From Rhabditophanes sp. KR3021 (Eukaryota; Nematoda; Chromadorea; Rhabditida; Alloionematidae), in assembly GCA_963281155.1 (NCBI GenBank), contig CAUJLY010000005.1:1240001-1304000 (forward strand): a DNA stretch of 64,000 bases. Reading direction: 5' to 3'. A model generated the notes under the pieces. It saw only the letters and a list, made by a program, of their open reading frames with translations, was not told the DNA's origin and searched no databases. Positions 30,250 to 41,003 of the stretch are shown in pieces. A program made the position numbers and the translations under genes. Positions within the stretch are counted from its first letter, which is position 1. Each line of letters starts with the position of its first letter.

Positions 30250-32004
30250 ATGGAGATAAGGGAAAGGTTTTGCTTTAATAAACCTGAAGATAATCATTGG
30301 AGTGGAAAAGGTGATAATGAGAAAAGCCAACCAACTAAGGAACATATCGAAGAACCAAACAGAATTTCACCTGGTTCCTTTTTTGATGATTTAGATGATA
30401 CTTTTAAGAAAAGTTATGATGCTGTAAGTTTTTCATTTTATTTTACCTCTCATTTGATTGTAGGAATCAGCTAGAGCTGCTTTAAATGAGTTGTTCCTGA
30501 TTGATACGGACGCTTTTACAACTAAGGCAAACAATTATTTGAGTGAGATAGATTCTAAACTAGTAGAAGCATCTAATGCGTCTGCTGATAATGACAACAT
30601 ATCTGTAATTGATCACCAATCTGTGTTTGGCGATAGTGAGTTGTCAAGTAATCTAAACCAACACACCAACAATCATTCTAATTACAAAGGAAATGAAACG
30701 ACAGTCAAAAGTGCCATTCGCTACTCAACCCCATCTATTTCATCCTTTTCCGGAGCAGATTCAAGCCAATTAGACTACAGAAGACTTCAAGCTGAACATC
30801 GTAAATTGCAGCATTACCTTGAAATTGTAAGAAACGAAAGATTTGTGGCACTACCAGTTAAAGATATTGTTATCCGTTTAATCAAGAGAGAAAGTGTTCC
30901 GTTAGATTTGTTGCGAACTAAGCAAGAAAAAATAGATCTAATTGATTATGCCATTCAGTATGGGTACGATGATGTCATTGTGAGGGTTTTGTTATTTTTG
31001 AAAGCTTCCTTGAAGTCAGCTTTGTTTAGGGAAATTTTGTTGTTGAAACCTGAGGCTGCAAAAGCTTATGTTGAGTATTTGTATCAGGTAAATGATTTTG
31101 AGGAGTTGACGACTACTTTGTATTCACTTGGTCGTGGCAATGAAGCTGCGATGGTTGAATTGCATCAAGCTTCAAAGAAAAGAACTCCGGAAGAGAAAGT
31201 CGTTGCTTTAAAGAAGACTCTAATCAGTGGTTTTTCGGATCCTACGCTTGCTGACTCCAAAGCCATCATTTCCGAGTATATTAATTTAATGGAGCGTCAA
31301 ATGGTCATTGAAGAATCTGACAGTGTTATAATTGCAAATTCAGCTGATATTTTATTCAAGGAATACCCCAAAAAGACCACGTTGATTGGAAAGAGTTTGT
31401 ACACAACTGTTTACTATTGCAGTTTATATCATTACCGTCTTCCTGAAGTAAGTTAAATATCATTTAAATTGATTATAATCTTCCCAGAATACATACGCAT
31501 CACCTCTCTCACTCAAAATAGCTTTCAAATTAAGTGAACGCGAATATTCTTACCAGGCTATTTCAACTCTAGCTAAAAGAGGATGTTGGGTGGAAATTGA
31601 TAAATTAATAACAAACAAGAACTTCTTGGGTATTTCAAAAGTTAGTTGTGCATTTGGATGGAAGCATTTTTTTAATATTTTAATCAAGTACAAAATTCCA
31701 CCTCCAGAAGTAAGTCGTCAATTTTCTACTAATTAGCTTAAGTCAGTTATGTAACATTATTCATTGTCTTTTTTAGTACCTCGAAAAATGGTTATTAGCA
31801 ATCGAAAACATCGACGAAAGAATAAAACTAGCTAATCTACCTAAAATCCGAACAACCATCAACTTAAGTGTTGTATCGAGCGCTGAAGGTACAAACTCCA
31901 GAGACAAACAAATTTCGGGAATGTTTGCTAAAATTAATCAGCAAGTTGAAGTAAAAAAGATTTCTGCTGCCATTAAAAAAAGTAATTTATTTTCTAGGAA
32001 GTAG
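30250..32004 (+). CDS. VIPAS39: VPS33B-interacting protein VIPAS39 / SPE-39
   Basis: Exons 30250-30423, 30464-31447, 31488-31709 and 31777-32004 give 535 aa (human 493). Introns are 40, 40 and 67 bp. The disordered N-terminus (SFFDDLDDTFKKSYDA) is followed by a helix (YRRLQAEHRKLQHYLEIVR) and the diagnostic core: VPLDLLRTKQEKIDLIDYAI, then LKSALFREILLLKPEAAKAY, YSLGRGNEAAMVELHQA. The C-terminal part has the Golgin-like helical end (LLAIENIDERIKLANLPKI). VIPAS39 partners VPS33B in the CHEVI complex for late-endosome/lysosome and alpha-granule-type trafficking; in nematodes SPE-39 is needed for sperm membranous organelles. An upstream in-frame ATG at 30235 lies before a TTTTAG acceptor, so 30250 is preferred. 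Confidence 0.92.
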
Positions 32005-32215
32005 TAAATTGAGATAATGTCGTTTTTGTTTTATGAATTTTATTGTAAATAAAGTGTGTATACATAATTGGTTGATAGAAGGTTTTTTTGACAATACATG
32101 AGTGTAACCATGGTGTTTTTATGTAATCAATATGACAATGCCTCGGCATTACTTTTCCTTTCATTTCACTATTTGTTTTGGCCGTGAAATATTGTTAGGA
32201 TATTGCTAATTTAGT

Positions 32216-32888
32216 ATGACTACCATTAAGCCTGAACATGACAATGAAAACATTGAAATCGGCTGTTGTGGTGCTGAAACCCCAAACTGCAAGGAAGAGT
32301 ATGCTTTGTGGGAAAAAAATCATGAATCTAATGAGGGAATGGACGTTGAATGGCCTGTTTCGGTAACTTATTAACTAAAATATTTTAATTTAATTGTTTT
32401 AACAGAGAACTATTGCAGGAAATAGAGTCATCTATATCCTCATGTTGGCCGCAAATTTTGGTTTTAGTTTTTGCTATTACAATATCATTTTCTTAGATAA
32501 CATTCGGAACCCAAGCTCTGGAACTCAAGCTGAATTATTAGCAATTTACAAGCAAAATGGATTTATGTACTCTAATTTTTTGTGTTGGTTTTTCTTCAAT
32601 CTCCTTTGTGTCAAGAAATTGTGGTATCCTGCTATGGTTTACTTTACCATGTCCCCTTTGTATACCGTTCAACAAGCTAAAGATGATGCAATGTTGAAAT
32701 ATTACAATATGTTTTACTTTTATGTGATGGTGACAATCTTGACAATTGTCAAAACTGGTCTTTTTGATGAATTCTTTTGCTTTACACCAAATGGAGCATC
32801 TTATCAAATTTGTAATTACATGATTTATATAATCACCTTTCATCTAGCCATATTTGGAGTTTCTTATTTCTTCGAAGAAGAAGAATAA
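32216..32888 (+). CDS. Four-pass membrane protein, unrecognised
   Basis: Exons 32216-32362 and 32406-32888 (43-bp intron) give 209 aa. The N-terminal 55 residues are soluble and Cys/Glu-rich (GCCGAETPNCKEEYALWEK). About four hydrophobic segments follow: VIYILMLAANFGFSFCYYNI, SNFLCWFFFNLLCVKKL region, MFYFYVMVTILTIVKTG and YMIYIITFHLAIFGVSY. The C-terminus ends in FFEEEE, a cytosolic acidic tail. No signal peptide is evident. No family recognised; the layout (soluble N-terminus, four TMs, aromatic-rich) resembles nematode-restricted membrane proteins. It is followed within about 130 bp by a transposon relic. Confidence 0.68.
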
Positions 32889-33017
32889 GTAAATAATTTA
32901 TTGACACAACCAATAAATGTTTGCTTCTAAGTTAATACTGTTCTCATGATTATCATAACAATTGCAATTAACTTCATTGAATAAATTGTCATAAAGCTAA
33001 GAAATTGTTTTAAAGAG

Positions 33018-33536
33018 TTGTCTACTATTTTTACTACTTTGCCCTTAAATGATGTCTTAGGTGTTGATGATAACGTATTCACAGACAAACTTGATGACTT
33101 ATGCCTCGAAGATGATTTATGTGAAGCCATTTTGACAAATTACATTAGTACTAAGAATGATCAAGCTGTTGATGACACAGAGATTGTTGCCGAAGTACCA
33201 CCACTATTACAGGTGCTGTATTTCAAAATAGTCTAAACGATGTCAAAAATTACGTACTTGAGAAGGATCCTTGATTGCTTAGTTCTATTGAAGAACTAGC
33301 AAGTCAACTTACATCCTCCTTAGTCCTTTTTCTTACACAAAAACAACTTAGTGATATTTGGAAAATTTAATAATTTATTTAATTGTGTGTTCATTTAATT
33401 TCTTTTAATGCTTTTTTATATTGAAAAATTGTATACTCTTTATGTCCATAAATTAAAACTCCCTATATAACAAACTCTGTCTATAACAGACAAAAATTCC
33501 GGTCCCAAGGGTGTCCGTTGTAGAGGGGTTAGACTG
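33018..33536 (+). mobile_element. pogo/Tigger-type DNA transposon relic with 3' terminal repeat
   Basis: The transposase tail is visible in pieces: LEDDLCEAILTNYISTKNDQ with an acidic stretch, then SLNDVKNYVLEKDP, SSIEELASQLTSS and QKQLSDIWKI, the order and spacing typical of the C-terminal end of Tigger/CENPB-like transposases, with an internal stop and a frame change. It is followed at about 33457-33536 by a terminal repeat whose reverse complement begins CAGTCTAACCCCTCTACAAC and continues with GGACACCCTTGGGACCGGAA, the usual pogo/Tigger end, abutting a TA target dinucleotide at 33537-33538. The 5' part and left terminal repeat are not seen. It is non-autonomous and decayed. Confidence 0.75.
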
Positions 33537-33791
33537 TAGTATAAAAGTCCAAAATATGTCTCTGATTCCAAAATTAATACTGAGCAATTCAGTGTGTAAT
33601 TATAAAGTCTAATAAATTAAAAATGTAAGAATGAGTAAAGTTGAATTTAGAATGAATAAATACAATTAACAACTCAAATAATTATTAACGTAATTTTCAT
33701 TACCTTCCTGGTTTTAAATTATTTTTAAACGTGTCTTTTATATTAAACTATTTTGCCAATCATTGCTGACAATTTCTTAAATATTTCATAA

Positions 33792-34885
33792 ATGTATCCT
33801 TCTTATTATGATATTGCTATTCAGAGTGAATCATGTTTAGCAATTGTCTTGAATTTAATTACATTTATCGTCATTCATAAAAATGCTGATCGTTGTGAAG
33901 GAGCTAAGTTTTTTCATGTCATCAAATATGGCAGATTGCTAGAAATATTATGTCCATTTGCAATCGGACCTGTTTCTGGAGTCCGATTCACTTTGCCAGT
34001 TGTTGGTGGAGCTTGTAGTGGTTAGTTTTTTTCAATTTTAATCACTTATTTTTTCAGGATTATGCCATGTAATAAATTCTCCGTTCATATGCAAGTATGG
34101 AATTTTAATTGGCCTTTTTTCACCTTGTTACATAATGGGATACATGTGCTTTTCATACATCGTTCGTTACAACATATTTGTCCGAGATAAGCATGTCTAT
34201 TACACTACATTTTTTGAAAAAATTTCTATTTCCTTTTTTGGATTTGTATTTCCGGTGATAATTTTAATTTTATACAAAGATTCTGGAGTTTCAAGAGAAC
34301 AATACAGAATTACTTATGCAAATGTTAGTTCAGATAAAGTTGTTAGTTATTTACTAATTATGTCATTATTACAATTTTTAGAGATTGGATATAATAGATA
34401 TGTATGATGATTCTCAACACACGATGGTTATTTTTCAAGTACAAAAGCTGAATTATTTAACTATTTTAACGATTGCAGCTCTAATATTTATGCTTATTTA
34501 TTTTCTAATTGTATTTATTGTCTACTATTTACCGATTGAAAGAAAGCTCCGAAAATCTCAAAAAGAATCCACAATTGCAACAGCAGTACGTATAAAGAAA
34601 AACATCCGCATCCTTCGCATTGTCATTTTAATTCCATTTACCCTAACCTTTGGACCCTTTTTTATTCAAATTATGTTTGCATTACTTAATCTATTTCCAG
34701 AATATCAAAACTTTTTCAAGTCAAATTGGATGTTGGTAATTATGCTTTATTTCGTTGCATCACCATTACACTCTTTATATACTCTTTACAAAAGTCACAA
34801 ATCCAACTCACCCAAAGTTACCAAGGTTGGACATCTAAGAATATCAAATGCATTTAGGTTAAAGCCAGTAATTCATAATAAATAA
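33792..34885 (+). CDS. Nematode chemoreceptor-like 7TM receptor
   Basis: Exons 33792-34020, 34058-34323 and 34382-34885 give 332 aa, the usual size for nematode chemosensory receptors. Seven hydrophobic segments alternate with basic loops: TM1 around SCLAIVLNLITFIVI, TM2-3 around FAIGPVSGVRFTLPVVGG and YGILIGLFSPCYIMGYM, TM4 around FFGFVFPVIILILY, TM5 LTIAALIFMLIYFLIVFI, TM6 IVILIPFTLTFGPFFIQIM and TM7 LVIMLYFVASPLHSLYTLY. The intracellular loop before TM6 is Lys/Arg-rich (RKLRKSQKESTIATA). The TM7 wording with Pro followed by Leu-Tyr and the short N-terminus resemble the Str/Srh/Sri superfamilies. Donors are GTTAGT rather than GTAAGT. Likely a plasma-membrane chemoreceptor in a sensory neuron; ligand unknown. 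Confidence 0.75.
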
Positions 34886-35915
34886 TGTATCATAAAATAT
34901 TTGTTAAACTAAATTTGAGTAATATCACATATTAATTAAATTACGTTTTTTTTAATTAATTTAATGTTTGAACGTTTTTGTAGTAAATATTATGCATCAT
35001 ATCAGCCGAATACATTTTTTAATGATGCATCATAATATATTTTACCTTATTATGCATTGTAATTTTATACATCAAAACCAAAAAATATCTGTTATTATTT
35101 ATTCCAATAATGTTTAGATATTAGAGCCAATTTTCGCAGGCACAAAAAACGATATTCGATATAATATCGTCGGAGTAATAATAAGTGTCGGTCAAGAAGT
35201 GATATCTATTCTAATAAACACACAACACAATAATGCCAATCTACAAAAATGGCATTCTTACCCAGTGGCAAATTGATGTTTTATAAGAATTAGCTCAATC
35301 AGATAGTGTTACAAGTATTAATCTGTCATTTGTCATGCTTTTACGTCATAAACAAAGTAATTGTTATCTAACCATTTTAAAAGAGAGTTGATGGGATGTG
35401 CAGATACCAAATTGCAAGTATATTTCATTTGCAGTTATTGCAACAAAACAATTGCAATTACTTTGAAACACTTCTAAAATAAGAATAAATATCCATCAAC
35501 ATAATATGAAATAGGGAAACTGAGGACTGGAAATCTATTCTTCATTGAGTCTATAAGAAGTGTATCTAACCTAATTTAAAATGACTAAATTTTGTTACAA
35601 TACCTTCAATTTCCTTTTCAATAAAATATAATAACTATTCAATAATATAACTTGCATGTACTCTAAAAATCTTTTATTATTTTCATATACCTGTTTAAAT
35701 AAACAACTTAATTAAATTAAGGTCATACAAATTAGTCATTATTCGAGACCGATGATTATTAACAAGGTTGAGTAGGCAAATTTATTTAAGCAATGTTAGA
35801 AAAATAGTTTACAAATATACAGATTGTGCTAGAAAGATGTGATATCTTAATTGTCAAAATATAAAAGAAACAATCGGATGCTTTATTAAAGTGAGCTGGA
35901 GTAGTTGAGAACTAT
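34886..35915. other. Gene-free interval with short palindromes
   Basis: About 1 kb of AT-rich sequence. An imperfect inverted repeat spans about 34983-35044 (ATTATGCATCAT against ATGATGCATCATAAT), and a short palindromic block CGATATTCGATATAATATCG lies near 35150. These may be hairpins or remnants of a small inverted-repeat element. No gene seen. Confidence 0.45.
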
Positions 35916-36181
35916 CTATTTTCTGCCCCAACCCCCGTAGTGTCCACCATATCCACCTCCATACCCACGCCCATATCCGCCACCATATCCACGTCCATAT
36001 CCACGCCCATATCCGCCATATCCACCTCTTCCATAACCTATAATCGGTTGATTAAAAGCTAACATATTAAGTATTTACCTCCATACATGCCACCACCATA
36101 TGGGTTGCCCCATTGACTCTGAACTCCACTAAAGCAGATAGCAGCCAAAAGCATGAATAAAGTGATAAAGTTAAAAATCAT
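35916..36181 (-). CDS. Secreted Gly/Tyr-rich antimicrobial neuropeptide-like protein (NLP-29/CNC type)
   Basis: Exons 36181-36079 and 36037-35916 (41-bp intron, both sites clean) give a 74-aa precursor. Residues 1-21 form a signal peptide (MIFNFITLFMLLAAICFSGV) with cleavage likely before QWG. The mature peptide begins QWGNPYGGGMYGG and continues as GYGRG/GYGGG repeats to the end HYGGWGRK. This is the architecture of the C. elegans nlp-24 to nlp-34 and caenacin peptides, epidermal antimicrobial effectors induced by fungal infection or wounding; their mature part also starts QWG and ends YGGWG plus a basic residue. The GYGR and WGR basic sites could also be processing points. The longer open frame upstream of the ATG includes no better start. 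This is the clearest nematode marker in the window. Confidence 0.88.
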
Positions 36182-36461
36182 ATTTGTTATTGTGACTAAA
36201 ACAAATTGTGATCTACCAACCATTTTACCTCCTTTAAATACATCCACTCGAAGGTCATTACATCCATCTTTGCCGATTTTCACATTCACCAAACAGAAAC
36301 ACTATTATGCATTTTTAGGGTGGAGCATCTATCCATTACATCACTTTATTATATTTTTTCTTGAATTTATTAATACACAATCTATTTACATTATACTTTA
36401 ACAAAGGCAGTATTTATTGGAAATAACAATTATAAATTATATTTATTAAGAAGAGAACTTT

Positions 36462-39400
36462 TCACCCGTGTCTGTGAGGATAAAAATTATTGAAGTTTTG
36501 AGGAAAATTTGGCCAGTTAGGTGGTTTCACAGGGCGAGGTTGTGTAATTGGATTGTTGTATTGAGTACGAGGGACGAATCCAGCTGGAAGGTTTTGATAA
36601 TTGGCAGTTGGTACGGAATTGTATTGTCTTAGACCATTATTTCGCAAATTTGACACTTGACTTGAAAAGTTACCTGGATTCTGCCCATCTTCAATCCAAC
36701 TTTGATTCCCAGCGAATGCATTCCTACCTTTACCGTGATGATAGACTTCTCCATTATTAGGGTAGGTACTTCCATTTTGATTGAATTGATGTTGTTGTAT
36801 CTTTGGTCGGAAGTTGCCCATTGGAGGATGGAATGTTTCAATGCCTTGTCTGGTGTCGAACTTTGTATTTTGAGGGGGGTAATCTATGAAGTCTGGACTG
36901 AAAGATCTAGGTTCTTCATCGCGTAATGGCATACTTCTATTATTTCTAGGATGTGAGTTATGCAAGCTGTACGAAGGATCATTTCGGTTAAAGTTAGCCT
37001 GATTACGATTGAAAGAAGCTTGAATTAGATTAAAAGAAGCTTCATTTTTATTGAAAGGAACGCGGTTTTTATTGAAAGGAGCTTGATTTCTATTAAAAGA
37101 AGTCTCATTTTGATTTGTAGGAGTTTCATTACGGCCAGATAGACCTTGACTTTGATTAAAAGGTACTTCATTTCGGCTAAAAGGTGCTTCATTTCGGCTA
37201 AGAGGTGCTTCATCCCGATTATGGTGAGTTTCATTCCATTTGACTGGTGAATTAAATTGCGAATTACTAGGTCTATCTCCACTTATGCCTATAGGTATTG
37301 TATTAACAGAATTCCTATTTCCACGAAACTCACGATCCACACAAATAGGTTCATCTGCATGCCTCTGCCACTCCCGTCTAGTATCATCAGGTTTATTATA
37401 AATCATTCTCTTCCTACTGTGGTGATTTTCCGAATACCTTTGTTGTGGTTTTTTATCAGCTGAACTATTTCTGCGCCTTTTCCATTCAACATTTCTCTCA
37501 GCCAACTTATTATTATCACCAAATGACGTCTTGTTGTTGGAGTCGACAACTCGTTTGACTAAAGATGGTAGTGTGTCGGTTGTATGATTAATCATCGACG
37601 CACATGATCCACTATTCATAATATCACCATTATCACCCAAATCAACTCTCGTCTCACTACATTGGACGAATGTACTTTCTTTATAAGTTAAAATTAATGG
37701 GGGAAGCGGAGGTGGGCTCAAAAAAGCTGGGCTCGTTATTGCTAAATCAACTTTAAACTGTTCTCCGTCTTCGCTGATGTCTTCGATAACAGAAGCATTC
37801 GCTTGTTTGACGATCTCCACCACTTCAGTTTCTTTTACAACTTCAATTTCTTTTTCAAGTTCCTTTGCCTTAAACTTTAGCAAGCATATTAACTTGTCAG
37901 AATAGTCAAATCGACTAAGATTTTGTCCAGGCATTTCATAAATTAGATCAGGAATGTCACTAAATGAGTCAACATTCAAAAAGGTTCCATACTCAAGCTC
38001 TGGAATGTTTACAATATCAAACCCAAGGGCTTCATGTTTAGAACGAATCATTTGTTTCATTTCATTAAACCCATCCTGCGCTTCAACTGATGGACTTTCG
38101 ACAATGCAAAGAACAAGTGTTTTCGAATAGTCTGAATTAAGAAGTTTCATCGCAATCTCATGAAAATAGGCAAATCCATCCTCGTAGACTGTAGAAGGTC
38201 TTAGATTTAGTGGCAGAACATCACTTAGAACAGAAAAGGAAATATTCTTTACTGGCAGTAATTTGATTCCCATCGCCGTTTTTCCTTCCACCAAGTTACA
38301 AGTAAAACTTTTCTTTTCAAGTTCTGCTTTGGTTTCACGTTCTTTAGCTAATCTTAGTCTTAAATTTTCCTCTAATTTCTTTTGACGGTCAGCAGCTTTT
38401 TCCCTCAGACGCTTATTTGCTTCATCTATTTTCATTTGTTCCATTCTTTTCTTCTCCGAACATTTCAAGCAATTTACAGCAAACACATGATTGGCGTGAT
38501 CTCGTGTTGTTTCACGGACAATTTTCCCTTGAATATCATCCAACACCTTTTGTTTCTTGTTCTTAGGGATAACTTTTTTGATAGCAACTGATGGCTTGAC
38601 AACTTCCTTAACTAATATTTGAACCGGCTTCACTTCAACAATAGGTTCAGCTTTTTTTTTGATAACTGACATACCAAATTTAACTCTAGACAACGGCATT
38701 TCAAATAACATTTCAACGGTAATTTTTTCTTTCAAAAGCCTTTGATACAAACTCTAAAAATGATATAACATAACACAAATTGCCATTTAATTACCTTTTT
38801 CTCAACTTTACTATGATTGTGCACAAAATTCCTAGCAAACTTCCTATATGTATCCAAGTCGTAAGCCCATTTATTGAACATACCCGCTTCAATTTTCACA
38901 ACTAATTCTTTCACATCCACATTCTCTTCTTTTTTGACTAAGAGCAACAACTTTTCACCTGTCACCCGAAAAGCATTCCTTGTACTTTCAATGATTTGGC
39001 AATTATTCGAGAGAAGCGGAACATAGTATGGCCTTAAAATAAGGAACGGCCTCACTTCATCAGAATTCATTTCCTTTTCAACATTCTTCGAATTGGGCCT
39101 AACTAATTTAGTTTTCTGTTCTTGCTGCCCACTTTCTAACAATTTTTTGTCCACACAACTCGCCCCACAATAAATAACTAAGTGCACATTATGACTTTCG
39201 ACATCAAAGCTAGTATCCCCAATCTTTCCCCCACAAACACAACAACTGTTGGTGCTGCAGGACTGATTAGACGAAGTAGATCTCACACTAAGTGGACTTT
39301 CCGGCTCTGGTGAAGTCTCGTTTCCTCCAAATGTCTCCAAGAAACCATCATCAAAAGTATCCAAGAAGTCTGTGGTATCATTAGGCCCAAATATATCCAA

Positions 39401-39667
39401 CAACTCATCATCAATAAAATCAGACTCTGTATCCATGGAAGTTTCACAACTATCTATGCTATAAAAGTTAGTCCAAGTTTTAATTTCACCACCACCTTGA
39501 TTTTGATATCTTTGTTGCTCCTGGACCCAAGGTTCATTCGTGACTGGGTTTGAAGGATCAAATAATTTCACCACATTTAGGTCATAACAATTTTGAGACA
39601 AACCAGACATAGATAGAGATCCTTCACTCATTTTAGATGGATTCATGTTTGGTAAACTATTCTCCAT
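36462..39667 (-). CDS. PHF3/DIDO1-like protein: TFIIS-central domain plus SPOC domain
   Basis: Exons 39667-38795 and 38753-36462 (41-bp intron) give 1,054 aa. The acidic N-terminus (DDELLDIFGPNDTTDFLD) is followed by a cysteine cluster (CCVCGGKIGD ... CGASC) that may bind zinc. Residues about 245-325 match the TFIIS central domain across the splice junction (VVKIEAGMFNKWAYDLDTYR, then SLYQRLLKEKITVEMLFEM). A basic helix with KRMEQMKIDEANKRLREK follows. A SPOC domain starts about 440 (FTCNLVEGKTAMGIKLLPV, then VEDGF-type strand and TLVLCIVESPS). The C-terminal 400 residues are Asn/Arg/Pro-rich and disordered, with a 7-residue tandem repeat near 810-890. PHF3/DIDO/SPOCD1 homologues bind the phosphorylated RNA polymerase II tail through SPOC. 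The frame is open upstream of the chosen ATG with plausible coding sequence, so a 5' exon may exist. No PHD finger is evident. Confidence 0.8.
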
Positions 39668-41003
39668 ATGGTATTGGGAGTGATTAATAATTGTCTTTTG
39701 GTTTGGCAATAATAAATATGACTCTTCAAATAATCTAAACAAGGACACCAAATTAAATGAGTCTGAATACAATCAAGGAAAAGTATGATAACGCTACACA
39801 AGACTTTTTTGTTAAAAGGCACATCTTTCCACCATTAGCATGCAATAACTAAAAACCTTATCGTGGTGAAATGAAACAGTTGTAGTAGGGGCTGCTTTTT
39901 GCTGGGTGGTTATAAAAATGTTGATGGCAACAAACACAAGAGATATATCATATATGATATTATGCATATGTATAGTATAAATATCTTATACTTATGTTGT
40001 GTGTCATGACGCAGCATCACCACATTTTCCTTGGCTGTATGTGTTAGCCTGGGCGTACGGAAATAATTAGATGAGGCACCACAAAAAAGAGTGGCAGTTG
40101 GGTGCACATGAGGTAAAGTGAATGAAGTTTTTATTCAAAATTATGAAAGCAAATGCACAAAAAGAGAGGCGACGACTTTTTATTTATTTATCAAAGAGAC
40201 TGGCTATTATTAAGGACGAAAGTTATGGCAATTAGTTTGGAGGAGTTAGTGTCAATTTATTTGAACAATTAAGAAGAGTATGGGAATAAGATGATTTATT
40301 AAAGTATGGAATGATAAGATAACAAACTGTGCAAAAAAAGATAATATTTGAAATTAAGGAAAAGGATATTATATGAGATACTACTAAAAAAGGGAAAGTG
40401 TATAAGAACTGTTAAGCAAAATTGCAACTAAAATGGCAAATAAGATTAGTTGCAATAATTCGGCCTAAAAGTAAATGAAAAGGTAATTGTAGTTAGATTA
40501 CCTTCTTTTAAGCCTTCTGCTAATGGCATATTTTTCCATTTAAAGTAAGTACATATTAATATTATGTAGCTCCGTTTTGCCATGTTAATTATAACGGTAA
40601 GGTCTAATAGTACATATAATTATGAATAGGTTACTTAGACACTTTGTTAATCAAGGCTTAATGAGCTGGCTAATAGGTTTTCAATTGCATATTAGGTAAT
40701 CGTAATTTAGTAGACAAAAAATATAAAATCAACATCTAAAATGATAAAAATCTTATTGTTACATCGCCCAATGAATTGGCGATTAAAACAAATTTATCTT
40801 ATTACAAAACTAGTTCCTAAATTAACAATTCAAAAAGTAATTTCAATATAAGCAAACTTATCAAAGCAGAAGAATAATAGGGACAATATTGCCGACTGTT
40901 TTTGTTGTTGTAAAAGGGAGATCATGCTTAAGGGAAAATAATAATATTATTAGGTGAGAATATTTTTATTTATGTGAAGGAAAAGTTTACGTGAAAAATA
41001 ATT
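39668..41003. other. Gene-free interval upstream of the PHF3-like gene
   Basis: About 1.3 kb. The plus strand is purine-rich from about 40.1 to 40.5 kb, so the sense strand of the minus-strand neighbour is pyrimidine-rich, as upstream of other genes here. The left 100 bases continue the PHF3-like frame and may contain a 5' exon. No other gene recognised. Confidence 0.45.

Noticed and set aside
32927..33130. 67-aa tail-anchored-looking ORF on the minus strand
   Set aside because: It overlaps, on the other strand, the pogo/Tigger transposase tail, which has better family support, and no homologue was recognised.
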